Assembly (NCBI RefSeq): GCF_029267215.1
Contig: NZ_JARIDH010000044.1
Coordinates: 1-64,000 of the forward strand
DNA: 64,000 bases
Direction: 5' to 3'
From: Clostridium sp.
GTDB lineage: Bacteria > Bacillota > Clostridia > Clostridiales > Clostridiaceae
Below, piece by piece: positions 38,970 through 50,000 of the stretch; position 1 is the first letter of the stretch, and each line of letters begins with the position of its first letter. The notes below the pieces were generated by a model, which did not search any database, was not told where the DNA came from, and saw only the letters and a list, made by a program, of their open reading frames with translations. A program made the translations under genes and the position numbers.

Positions 38970-40175
38970 ATGAAAAAGAAATTAATAATAGCAATTTCAA
39001 CTGTTGTAATACTTACGGGGGTTGGAGTTGGAAGTTATTACTTAAAAACAAGTATGAATAAATCTAATAAAGCAAATATGGAGTTTTACATAGTCCCATC
39101 AACTGATAAGGTGTTTATAAATGGAGAAATAAGACCAGAAAATACAGATACAATTTACTTAGAGCCAACAAGAGGAGAAGTAGATAAAGTAAACGTCAAA
39201 AATGGAGATGTTGTAAAAAAAGGAGAACCTTTATTTACATATAAAAATGCAGCTGTTGAAGGGCAGATTGAACAGCTACAATTTCAATTAACATCAGCTA
39301 AAAAAGAAAGAAATGCCTTAGTGAAACAAAAGGAAGAAATGAAAAAAAAAGAGACTGAGGCTAAGAAACAAATAGAAGAAGCCCAAAAGAATATGGAAGC
39401 TATGAAAAGTCAAAAGAGGGAAGTAGCTTCTAACCAAAGTCAGCTAGCTGAAATTTCAAATATGACTAAGGGACAACAAATGCCAACTAATATTGGATCA
39501 TCTCAAATTTCAACAGAAAGTGTTGATAATCAAATAAGTCTTTTAGAGAAACAAATAAAATCATTAAAAGAAAAAGAATATTACACTGTTAAGGCATCAA
39601 TTAATGGGAAAATTATAATGAGTGAAAATAAAGGAAATCCAACAGAACCTTACATAAAAATAGAATCTAATAATTACTATATAAGTGGATCTGTTAATGA
39701 GAAAGATCAGCCTAAGATAAAAGAGGGGCAAGAAGTTTATATAAATATATTATCAACAAATCAAAATATAAAAGGAAAAATAACTAAGGTTTCAAGTAAT
39801 CCTGAAAATGGATCATCATCAGCCTTAATGGCAGCTAAAAGCAGCGTACAGACTGGGGGAGGAAATAGTATGTCTTATTATACTGTAGATATAACTCCAG
39901 ATACTCAAGAGGGATTAACTAATGGATTTCATGTTCAGGCTTCAGTAAATCTAGAACAAAAACCAATAGAAATTCCAAAGAGTGCAATACTTAAAGATGA
40001 TTCAGGTAAAGAATATGTATTCTTAAATGTTGATGGAAAACTTAAAAAACAACAGGTAACATATTCAAATAAAGAGGGCGATAAAGACAAAGTTATTGTT
40101 AATGGATTAAAAGAAAGTGATGAAGTTGTAACTAATCCTAGTATATCCATGAAAGAGGGTATGGCTGTTGAGTAA
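38970..40175 (+). CDS. Efflux adaptor (HlyD/MFP family, MacA-like)
   Basis: N-terminal TM; LEPTRGEVDKVNVKNGDVVKKGEPLFTY lipoyl-like motif; coiled coil. Confidence 0.9.
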   Translation: MKKKLIIAISTVVILTGVGVGSYYLKTSMNKSNKANMEFYIVPSTDKVFINGEIRPENTDTIYLEPTRGEVDKVNVKNGDVVKKGEPLFTYKNAAVEGQIEQLQFQLTSAKKERNALVKQKEEMKKKETEAKKQIEEAQKNMEAMKSQKREVASNQSQLAEISNMTKGQQMPTNIGSSQISTESVDNQISLLEKQIKSLKEKEYYTVKASINGKIIMSENKGNPTEPYIKIESNNYYISGSVNEKDQPKIKEGQEVYINILSTNQNIKGKITKVSSNPENGSSSALMAAKSSVQTGGGNSMSYYTVDITPDTQEGLTNGFHVQASVNLEQKPIEIPKSAILKDDSGKEYVFLNVDGKLKKQQVTYSNKEGDKDKVIVNGLKESDEVVTNPSISMKEGMAVE

Positions 40176-40866
40176 CATAGTAGAAGTAAAAAATCTAAAT
40201 AAGTATTACAATTTAGGAAAAGAAAAGTTTCATGTTTTGAAGGATGTTAATTTGTCTATTGAACAAGGTGATTTTGTTATGATAATGGGGAAATCAGGTA
40301 GTGGTAAAACTACTCTTATGAACCTTTTAGGACTTTTAGATAGATTTGAAAATGGTACATATATGTTTAATAATGAAGATGTAAGTAAGTTGAAAGAGGA
40401 TAAGAAGGCTAATATAAGAAATAGATATATGGGGTTTATATTTCAACAGTTTCATCTAATAAATTCTATGACTATTGGGAAAAATGTTGAACTTCCTCTT
40501 TTATATAATGGAAAAAGCGTACCAAAGAAAGAGAGAGAAGAGCTTGTTGATAGATACCTTAAAATGGTTGGTTTATTAGAAAAGAAAAAACAATATCCAC
40601 TTGAATTATCAGGAGGGCAACAACAAAGGGTAGCTATTGCAAGAGCACTTATAAATAATCCTTATGTAATATTTGCAGATGAGCCTACTGGTGCTTTAGA
40701 TAGTAATACTAGCACTGAAATAATGGAAATATTAAAAAGTTTAAACAAGGATAATAAAACCATAATAATGGTAACTCATGATGAGGATTTAACTAAATAC
40801 GCAAATAAGATAATACGTGTTAAGGATGGAGCAATAACAAGGGGGGCAGAGGATGTCAGCAATTAA
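40168..40866 (+). CDS. ABC transporter ATP-binding protein (MacB/LolD type)
   Basis: MGKSGSGKTTLMNLLGLLDR; LSGGQQQRVAIARAL; FADEPTGALDSNT. Confidence 0.95.
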   Translation: MSNIVEVKNLNKYYNLGKEKFHVLKDVNLSIEQGDFVMIMGKSGSGKTTLMNLLGLLDRFENGTYMFNNEDVSKLKEDKKANIRNRYMGFIFQQFHLINSMTIGKNVELPLLYNGKSVPKKEREELVDRYLKMVGLLEKKKQYPLELSGGQQQRVAIARALINNPYVIFADEPTGALDSNTSTEIMEILKSLNKDNKTIIMVTHDEDLTKYANKIIRVKDGAITRGAEDVSN

Positions 40867-42040
40867 TTTAATTAAAACTGCCATTGCTAGTTTAAAATTC
40901 CATAAGCTAAGAACTTTCCTAACAATGATAGGAATAATTATAGGAATAAGCTCAGTTGTTACAATATTGTCTGTTGGAGATGGATTAAAAGCTTATGTTC
41001 TTCAATCTTCAGAAGAAACTAATGCTAATAAGATAAGTGTAACATTTACTCCAGATAATTATGAGGCAAATATGGAAATTATAGAACCTTTCACTAAATC
41101 TGATATAAATGGAATAGAAAGCTTAAAAGGAGTTGAAAAAGCTAAGGCATCACAAGGATTTATGGGTATGATGAGTTTTTCAAGTAGTCAACTTCAATAT
41201 TTTGATAAAAATCAATTTGCTATTCTAAATTCATATGAAGGTAAAAATGAAAAGGTGGAATATGGAAGATGGTTTAGAAAAGGGGAAGAAAATGATAACT
41301 TAATAGTATTAGAACATAATACAGCCAAAGAATTGTTTAATCCAATTGAAAGTGGAATAGGAAAAGCCGTAACAATGAATGGTATTAACTACGAGGTTAT
41401 AGGAATACTTCCAAAAGTTGATATTATGGGATTTGGTCAAGATACAACAAGTTATGTTTCTAAAAAAGCCATTGATAATATGACAAACGGAGAGAAAATT
41501 ATGTCTTTAGATATATCAGTAAAAGGAAATGTAAGTAAAAAAGATGTGTTTAAAGAAGTAAATAAATATTTAATGGCCAATCACCCAAATATAGGTGGAA
41601 AATATAAAATGCAAGATCCAGAGGAAATAACAAAGGCTTTTGAAAAAGTAATAGGAGGATTAACTAAATTTATAGCATTTATAACAGGAATTTCTCTTTT
41701 AGTTGGAGGAATAGGGGTTATGAACATAATGTATGTTTCAGTTTCAGAAAGAAAAAGAGAAATTGGTATAAGAAGAGCAATAGGTGCAAAACCTAACAGC
41801 ATACTATTACAATTTTTATTTGAAGCAGTATTAGTAACTTTGCTTGGTGGACTAATAGGAATATTGTTAGGATATTTAGTTGCAAAAGGAGCAGGAGCAT
41901 TCATGCCATTTAAACCAATACTTACATTAAGTACATTTACAGGGGCTACTATTATCTCAATAATAGAAGGAATTATCTTTGGAATAATTCCGGCCTATAA
42001 TGCTTGTAAGTTAGATCCTATAAAGGCAATATATAGATAA
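40853..42040 (+). CDS. ABC transporter permease (MacB/FtsX type)
   Basis: LRTFLTMIGIIIGISSVVTILSVGDG; SERKREIGIRRAIGAKPNSI; PAYNACKLDPIKAI. Confidence 0.95.
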   Translation: MSAINLIKTAIASLKFHKLRTFLTMIGIIIGISSVVTILSVGDGLKAYVLQSSEETNANKISVTFTPDNYEANMEIIEPFTKSDINGIESLKGVEKAKASQGFMGMMSFSSSQLQYFDKNQFAILNSYEGKNEKVEYGRWFRKGEENDNLIVLEHNTAKELFNPIESGIGKAVTMNGINYEVIGILPKVDIMGFGQDTTSYVSKKAIDNMTNGEKIMSLDISVKGNVSKKDVFKEVNKYLMANHPNIGGKYKMQDPEEITKAFEKVIGGLTKFIAFITGISLLVGGIGVMNIMYVSVSERKREIGIRRAIGAKPNSILLQFLFEAVLVTLLGGLIGILLGYLVAKGAGAFMPFKPILTLSTFTGATIISIIEGIIFGIIPAYNACKLDPIKAIYR

Positions 42041-42052
42041 AGACTATAATAT

Positions 42053-42092
42053 AAAAAAGATATGAAAAACTTAAGTTTTTCATATCTTTTTT
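42053..42092. terminator. Long perfect-palindrome terminator between convergent genes
   Basis: AAAAAAGATATGAAAAACTTAAGTTTTTCATATCTTTTTT. Confidence 0.9.
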
Positions 42093-42114
42093 ATTTTTAG
42101 ATCTAAATATTAAA

Positions 42115-42540
42115 TTACTTACTTTCAAAGCCATAAAGATGTTTCTTTTTGTATAAAAAGTATCCAAATAAAGCTGGGAAAATAATTGAAATTATAAGTG
42201 ATTTAATATTAAATCCATGTAATACTGTTGAGTAAATTAAGTTAGCAAGAAATAATAAATAATAAAGATATATTCCTAAAGCTTTTTTCATTAATATTAA
42301 TATAACTGATATTAATAATATTGTGGCACTTATTAAACCTATTACAATTATAGATTTGTTTAAACCTAATTTTTCAATTGGTATTCCCTTTTGTTTAAGA
42401 TTGTTTTGAACAGATGGAATTAAAAGGCATATATTGCTGAAATATGTTATGAAAACACTTATAATTGTTAGTACTGATAAAGTTATTATTCCAGCGCCTA
42501 ATTTATTCTCTTTATTAATTTCCATAAAATGACCTCCCAT
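42115..42540 (-). CDS. Hypothetical small membrane protein
   Basis: 141 aa with four predicted TM segments; ATG 42525 after GGAGG likely. Confidence 0.65.
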   Translation of the reverse strand: MGGHFMEINKENKLGAGIITLSVLTIISVFITYFSNICLLIPSVQNNLKQKGIPIEKLGLNKSIIVIGLISATILLISVILILMKKALGIYLYYLLFLANLIYSTVLHGFNIKSLIISIIFPALFGYFLYKKKHLYGFESK

Positions 42541-42709
42541 AATTTTATTTATTCAAATATAACATAAAAATGAACAGGTTGTGAAAGAAAAAAGTAGATT
42601 ATTAACAAATTTAAGGTTATTTTAAGAAAAATTACTAAAAAAGATTAAAAGAGATTTAGATATAATGCTTTATAAATAATTAAAAATATAATCTAAGGAG
42701 GAAATAGAA

Positions 42710-42784
42710 ATGGCTAAGAATAATAAAAAGAAACCTAAAAAAGTTAAAACTAAAATAGTAGAAAATGCTGAAATTCAAGAATAA
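42710..42784 (+). CDS. Short Lys-rich peptide (24 aa), uncharacterised
   Basis: MAKNNKKKPKKVKTKIVENAEIQE preceded by AAGGAGGAAATAGAA. Confidence 0.6.
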   Translation: MAKNNKKKPKKVKTKIVENAEIQE

Positions 42785-42974
42785 AAATAATAAATATTAA
42801 AATTGAAATTACAAAAACTTATTAGGCTATGTTTTAAAAACTATTAGTATTTAAAACATAGTCATTTATTATTAAATTTTACTTTAATAAATTGAAAACT
42901 ATTTTCTACTTTTTTATAAACTTCAATCAAAGATGATATAATCTACAGAGATTTGTAAAAAGGGGGATTAGTTA

Positions 42975-43793
42975 GTGGAAATAATGGAAATTTTAAAGGC
43001 AATTTTGCTTGGTATAGTTCAAGGAATTACGGAGTGGTTGCCAGTAAGTAGTACAGGACATATGATTTTAGTGGAGGAATTTATTAGTTTTAACCTTTCA
43101 CCAATATTCATAAGTACATTCTTTGTTGTTATTCAGTTTGGTTCTATTTTGGCAGTACTAATGCTATTTTTTAAGAAGTTAAATCCTTTTGATCCATCAA
43201 AAAGTAGCATGGAAAAGAAGGAGACAATTGATTTGTGGACAAAGGTTATTATAGCTATAATACCATCTGGAATAATAGGATTATTGTTTGATGACAAAAT
43301 AGAAGAAGCATTTTTTAATGCCAAGACAGTTTCATTAATGTTAATTGTTTATGGTATTGCTTTTATAATTGTTGAAAATAGAAATAAATCACCTAGATTT
43401 GAAACTTTAGAAAGCCTTACATATAAAACAGCATTTTTAATAGGATTATTTCAAGTTTTAGCTTTAATACCTGGGACATCAAGATCAGGAGCAACAATAA
43501 TAGGGGCAATTTTATTAGGAACATCAAGATTTGTTGCGGCAGAGTTTTCATTTTTCTTAGCTGTTCCAACAATGCTTGGAGCAAGTGCATTAAAACTTAT
43601 GAAAGCAGGATTTGTATTCACTGGATTTGAATGGATGGTTCTTTTAGTAGGTTCAGCAGTAGCTTTTATTGTTTCAATATTTGCTATTAAATTCTTAATG
43701 GGTTACATTAAAAATCATGACTTTAAAGTATTTGGTTATTATAGAATTATCCTAGGAATAATTTTAATAGCTTACTTTTACTTTGTAAAATAA
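42975..43793 (+). CDS. uppP: Undecaprenyl-diphosphatase (UppP/BacA)
   Basis: [32 protein letters not shown]. Confidence 0.96.
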   Translation: MEIMEILKAILLGIVQGITEWLPVSSTGHMILVEEFISFNLSPIFISTFFVVIQFGSILAVLMLFFKKLNPFDPSKSSMEKKETIDLWTKVIIAIIPSGIIGLLFDDKIEEAFFNAKTVSLMLIVYGIAFIIVENRNKSPRFETLESLTYKTAFLIGLFQVLALIPGTSRSGATIIGAILLGTSRFVAAEFSFFLAVPTMLGASALKLMKAGFVFTGFEWMVLLVGSAVAFIVSIFAIKFLMGYIKNHDFKVFGYYRIILGIILIAYFYFVK

Positions 43794-43834
43794 TTTAGAG
43801 TAAATTTCTACATCAAAGCTAAAGAATAGAGAGT

Positions 43835-43886
43835 ATAGTATATTTTGAGAGTTATTAATTTAAATAATCCTTAAAATATACTTTTT
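43835..43886 (+). terminator. Possible terminator after uppP
   Basis: AGTATATTTTgAG...CTTAAAATATACTTTTTTT. Confidence 0.6.
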
Positions 43887-44023
43887 TTAATTTAGAGTTT
43901 TTGAATAAAATACCAATAGTTTCTTATAAAAACATAGATTTCATGCTGTAATATTAAAGTTTTTATACTAGTTAAAAAAATAATTATTTTGGAGAAAAAT
44001 TCTAGAAATGATTTAAAAACTAT

Positions 44024-44051
44024 TGAAAACAATATCATGAAAATGTTATCA
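44024..44051. promoter_or_regulatory. Abutting tandem cre-like 14-mers
   Basis: TGAAAACAATATCA followed directly by TGAAAATGTTATCA, about 45 bp before the GTG start. Confidence 0.5.
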
Positions 44052-44094
44052 TTATAAAGAAATGTTAACAAAATATTAATATGGAAGGAGAGTT

Positions 44095-47000
44095 GTGAGA
44101 GTGAATACAGGGAAAAGGATAAAATTTATTACAATTTCAACTTTATTTACTTTCTTATTTAGTTTTTTTCCTCAAATGTCAGTTTGGGCAGCAGAAGAAA
44201 AAACTAATTCTAACGAAGTACAAAAAACAATAGTTAAAAACCAATGTGAGAATTTTGCAGTGGTTGTTGGCGATTTTATGCAGAAAAATGGTAACGATTC
44301 CGATTGGGATCCAACTAATATGAAAGGGCTCCTTAAAAAGTACAAAAATGGTATATATGAAGGAACTTTAAAGCTTAAGGCTGGAAAGTACAATTATAAA
44401 ATTGCTATGAATGGTACTTGGAAAGAAAGCTATGGAAATAATGGAGGAAACATAGAATTAAATGTTCCTAAAGATGAAGATGTAACATTTAGATTAGATT
44501 ATAATAAGAAAAAAGTTTATGATTCTATAAATAATGCAGATAAATTTAAAAATGAAGCAATATTTGTAGGCAATATAAAGGATTTAATTGAAGGCGCTTC
44601 TGATTGGAATCCTGGGGATTCTTCTGAAAAGCTTGATTATTTAGGTGGAGGAATTTATAAAAAAACTTTTCCTATAAAAGAAAGTGCACAGGGAAAAGAT
44701 TTTAATTTAGAATATAAAGTTTCTTATAATGGTGTTTGGAATAATGGGGAAGTTAAGGAAAATCAGAAAACAGTTATTCCTAAGGGAACAAAAAATATAA
44801 CTATTTTAGCTGATTATTTAGGAGATTATGTTACAGATTCTATAAAATCACCTAATCTTTCTAATACAATTTCTTTAATTGGAACAGTTAGAGGAAATGA
44901 TAAAGAAAATTGGGATATTAATAATAAAGATTTTGAAATGCATAATATAGATGGAAGTAAGGTTATTTATTCTAAATTAATTAAAAAAGGGACTTATGAG
45001 TATAAAGGACTTTTAAATCACTCTTGGAATGGTGGAGGAATACCATCACAAGGAAATATTACTTTAAATGTGCCAAAGGATAGATATGTTGTATTTATGG
45101 CAGACTTAAAGGAAAACAAAATCTTTGATTCAATAAATAATCAAAATGATATAAGTAAAGCTCTAGGATTAAAAGTTAAAGAGGATGATAAGACTACTGG
45201 AAAAGATGATATAAGTGATAAGAATAATACATCATCTCATAAAGAGTCTACTAAACCAAATAGTGATAAAAACAAAGAAGTAAAAAGTCCAGTAATAAAT
45301 AATGATGGTACAGTTACTTTTAATACTAAATTTGATGGAAAAGAATTATATCTTATAGGTTCAATGATTTCTTGGGATACAAATAAAGAGATTTCAATGA
45401 AAAAAGGAGAAAATGGAATATTCAGTGTAACAATACCTTTATCAGGGGGAGTTTATGAATATAAATTTAAACCTAATAAGGATAATTGGGATGGTTCATT
45501 TAAAGATCCATTAAACAAAGATGGTGCAAATGGAAATTCAGTTTTAAAAATGCCTGGATTAGAAATTTCAGGAGAGGGGTTGGAAGTAGGTAAAGATACA
45601 AATTTAGTTACTTATATTTATGATGAGACAGGAGCTAAAAAAGAAACTAAGGCTACTTTAACATTACTTGAACCTGTGAAAGGAGTATCAATAGAAGGAA
45701 ATACAATAAAGGTTTCTAAGGATGCTGATACAAGTAAAAAAGTAAAAGTAAAAGCTACTGATGGGAAATACACAGTTACTAAGGAATTTTCTATTTCTAA
45801 AAAGATGTTTACATACAAAATAAACTATTTTAGATATGATGGAAATTATGATAAATGGAATTTATGGATGTGGGGAGAGGGCTTAGAAGGAAAATCTTTT
45901 GATTTCAACAAAAAAGATGAAGCTGAAAAAGGATTTACAGAAGCTGTTTACAAATTCCCTTCAAATAAAATGAATTTTATGATAAGAAAAGGAAACTGGG
46001 AAGATAAAGATGTTCCTCATGACAGAAGTATAGAAGTTAAAAATGGAAATGAAGTTGAGGTTTGGTTGATTCAAGGAGATGATAATGTTTACTACAATAA
46101 AAAAGATGTTGACACTTCTCCTAAACTTTTTTCAGCCTTAATGGATAGTTCTACTGATATATTAGTAACTTCAGCTGGGAAAATGGAAGAGGGAGATTTG
46201 GCTTCATTTAAGTTAGTTGATAAAACAACTAATAAAAATATAGATATTAAGGCAGTTAAAGTTGGAGAAAATGAAGCTAAGGTAACAGTTGAAAAAGGAT
46301 TCTTTGGAACTCCTGAAATTGATCCAAGTCATTTGTATGAGGTAAGTAGCCATGATTTCAGAGGAACTAATGTTAAAATGAGAAAAATATTAGATTCCCC
46401 AAAATATTTTTACAAAGGAAATGATTTAGGATTAACTTATAAAAGTAATGAATCAACATTTAAGGTATGGGCACCAACAGCCAAAGAAGTTAGTGTCTCA
46501 ATATATGATAATGCAGGAAAATATGATAAAAGTGGAAAAGTAACTGATAATACAGGTGGAAGAGAAATCAAAATGACTAAAGCTGAAAATGGAGTATGGA
46601 GCTTAAAGGTTAACGAAAACTTAGAAGAAAAATACTACATGTTTAAAGTTACATTACCAGATGGAAAAACTAATTATGCTATAGATCCATATGCAAAGGC
46701 AGTTTCAGCCAATGGACAAAGAGGGGCAATAATTGATTACTCAAAAACTAACCCAGAAGGATGGGGAAGTGTTAAGAGACCTTCCATGATAAATCCAACT
46801 GATTCTATTCTTTATGAAATGCATGTAAGAGATTTCTCTATTTCTACTAATTCAGGAATAAAGAATAAAGGGAAATTTAAAGGAATATCAGAAGAGGGAA
46901 CAACTATTCCTAAAACTTCAGTAAAAACAGGATTAGATCATTTAAAGGAATTAGGAATAACAACAGTTCACTTATTACCTTCATTTGATTATGCATCAGT

Positions 47001-50000
47001 AAATGAAATGAGTGATAAACCACAATATAACTGGGGATATGATCCTCAAAACTATAATGCATTAGAAGGTTCATATTCAAGCAATGCACAGGATCCAAAA
47101 GCTAGAATTAAAGAGTTTAAAGAAATGGTGCAAACTCTTCATAAAAATGGAATAAGAGTAGTTATGGATGTAGTTTATAATCATACTTATGGAATAGGAG
47201 AAAACTCACCATTTGATAAAATAGTTCCAGGATATTTCTACAGAAGTAATGATAAAGGAAAATATACAAATGGTTCAGGATGTGGTAATGAGGTTGCTAC
47301 AGAAAGACCTATGGTTAGAAAATATATAAAAGATTCTGCTAAACACTTAGTTAAGGATTATGATATAGATGGATTAAGATTTGATTTAATGGGGTTAATA
47401 GATACAAAAACAATGAGTGAATTAACTTCTGAAATAAAGAATGAAATTGATCCTAGTATAATAATCTATGGGGAACCATGGCAAGCTGGGGGAAGCTCTC
47501 TTCCTAGTAATGAGCAAACAGTAAAAGGAACTCAAAGAGGAAAAGGATTTGCTGTATTCAATGATAATTTTAGAGGGGCAATAAAAGGTGATAGTGATGG
47601 ATATGGAAAAGGATTTGCAACTGGTGCCCAAGGTAAAGAAGGTGCCATAGCAGAGGGTGTTAAAGGATCAGTTGATGATTTTGCAAGTAGTCCAAGTGAA
47701 ACTATAAACTATGTAACAGCTCACGATAATTTAGATTTATGGGATAAAGTAATAAAATCTTCTGGAAAAGAAAAAGAAGCAGGATTTTTAGAATTACATG
47801 ATGGAAAATTAGTAGGTGATGATGCTAAAAAATATTCATCAGTTCAAGAAGCTGTTGAAAAGAAAGCTAAACCTTATAGTGTAATAAAAGAGAAAAATCC
47901 ATTAGATAATGAATATGTGAGAAGAAGTATTTTAACAACTGCTATAACAATGACTTCACAAGGAATTCCATTTTTCCAAGCTGGAGATGAATTTTTAAGA
48001 AGTAAATATGGAGATCATAATAGTTATAGAAGTCCAGATGCAATAAATCAAATTAATTGGCAAAATAAACAAAATTTCAATGGAGTATTTGATTATTATA
48101 AAGGATTAATCTCTTTAAGAAAATCTCATCCTGCCTTTAGAATGAGTACAAAATCTGCCATTGAAAGCAATTTAGTTATAAGAAAAGCCAATGATAATAT
48201 AGTAGTTTTTGAACTTAAAAACTTTGCAAATGGAGACTCTTGGAAAAATATTGTTGTTGCATATAACGGAAATAATTCTGAAAAAGAAATTTTTCTTCCT
48301 CATACTGGAGATTGGAATGTTGTTGTAAATGAACATAATGCAGGAACAAAAGTATTAGAAACATTGAAAGGAACAGACAAGGTTAAAATAGCTCCTTTAT
48401 CAACTAAGGTTTTATATGATGAGAGTATAGAGGGAGAAACTCAAACTCCTACTAAAATAGAGATAACTCCATCAAAATTAAATTTAGATTTAGGAAAATC
48501 TTCCTTTATAAAAGCTTTAGTGAAAGATCAAAATGGAAGAATAATTTCTAATGCTGATTTAAAATGGAATGTTTCAGATAACTCAGTAGTAAAGGTTGAT
48601 TCAAGCAATGGAAAAGTAACAGCTTTAAAAGAAGGAAAAGCAGTTATTACATTGAGTATTGGAAATATCAAAAAAGAAGTTCAAGTTGAAGTTACAAACT
48701 TAGTTCCAAGCAAAATAGAATTAAATGGTGGAAATTTAGTTTATACATCTAAAAATATTTCACTTACTGGAGTAGTAAAAGACCAATTTGGTCAGGTTAT
48801 GACTGGGGAAGACATAACTTGGAGTTCATCAGATGAAAATATTGCAAAGGTATCTTCCTTAGGAGAAGTTCAAGGATTAAAGGAAGGAAAGGTAATAATT
48901 ACAGCTAAATGTGGAAATGCTAAGGCTGAAAAAGAAATAGAAGTTAAAAAATATACTAAAAATTATATTGAATTTACTTATGTGAGAGATGATAAAAATT
49001 ATAATGGGTGGAATATTTGGACTTGGCAAACAGGAATTAAAGATGGAGAACAAGACTTCACAGAATTTAAAGATGGAAAGGCAAAGGCTAAGTTTGAGAT
49101 TGCACCAGATACAACAAAAGTTGGATTTGTTTTAAGAAAAGGAACTAACTGGGCAGAGAAAGATGCATATTCTTCAGACAGATATATAAATATAGATCCA
49201 TCAATGAATGTTACTAAGGTAACAGTTAAAAGTGGAGTGGGAGATTTCTTCCAAGTTCCAGCCATTAAAAATGCTGAAATAAATCAAGGAAACTTAGATT
49301 TAAAATTCAGAGATGAAGCATTGTATGAAGAAAATGCTCAAAACAAAATAGAGAAAGTACAAGCTAAAATTACATTCCCAGGTTTATTATTTAAAGATTC
49401 AAAAGTTTATGATATGACTTATGATTCTAAAAAGGAATTCTTTGGATACACATTAAAAGATATTAAACCAGGTAAGTATGAATATAGTTTTTTAGTTACT
49501 AAAGATGGTAAAACAACAGAAACTGAAAAGAAAACCATAGAATATAATCCATTAAAAATAAATGGAGAGGTTTCATTCTCACCAAATGCTATAAATTGTG
49601 ATCAAAATACTCTTTTAACTCTTAATTTAAGTGGAAGTGACTTTAAAAAAGATAATATAAGAGAAATTTATATGGATCTTACTAAAGTAGGTGGTCCTAA
49701 TAAAGTTGTAATGGATTTAAACCTATTAAAAGATGGTAAGATAAGTGAAACAATTGGAGTAAGAGATGATATTACATCAGGAGATAAGGAAATTCCAGTT
49801 GTTATAGTTGATAAAAATGGAGATTTTCATAAGCAATCAGGAAAATTAAGAGTTAAATCAAAGGTTGGAAAAGATGCTTTAGATTTTGGATTTGATGAAT
49901 CAAGAATATACTTCACAGTAACAGATAGATTCTTCAATGGAGATAAAAGTAATGACGATCCTCATGGAAATCATTATGATAAGAAAAATCCATATACTTA

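Noticed and set aside
41581-41904. Minus-strand 107-aa ORF in MacB permease
   Set aside because: Shadow ORF of the permease TM region.
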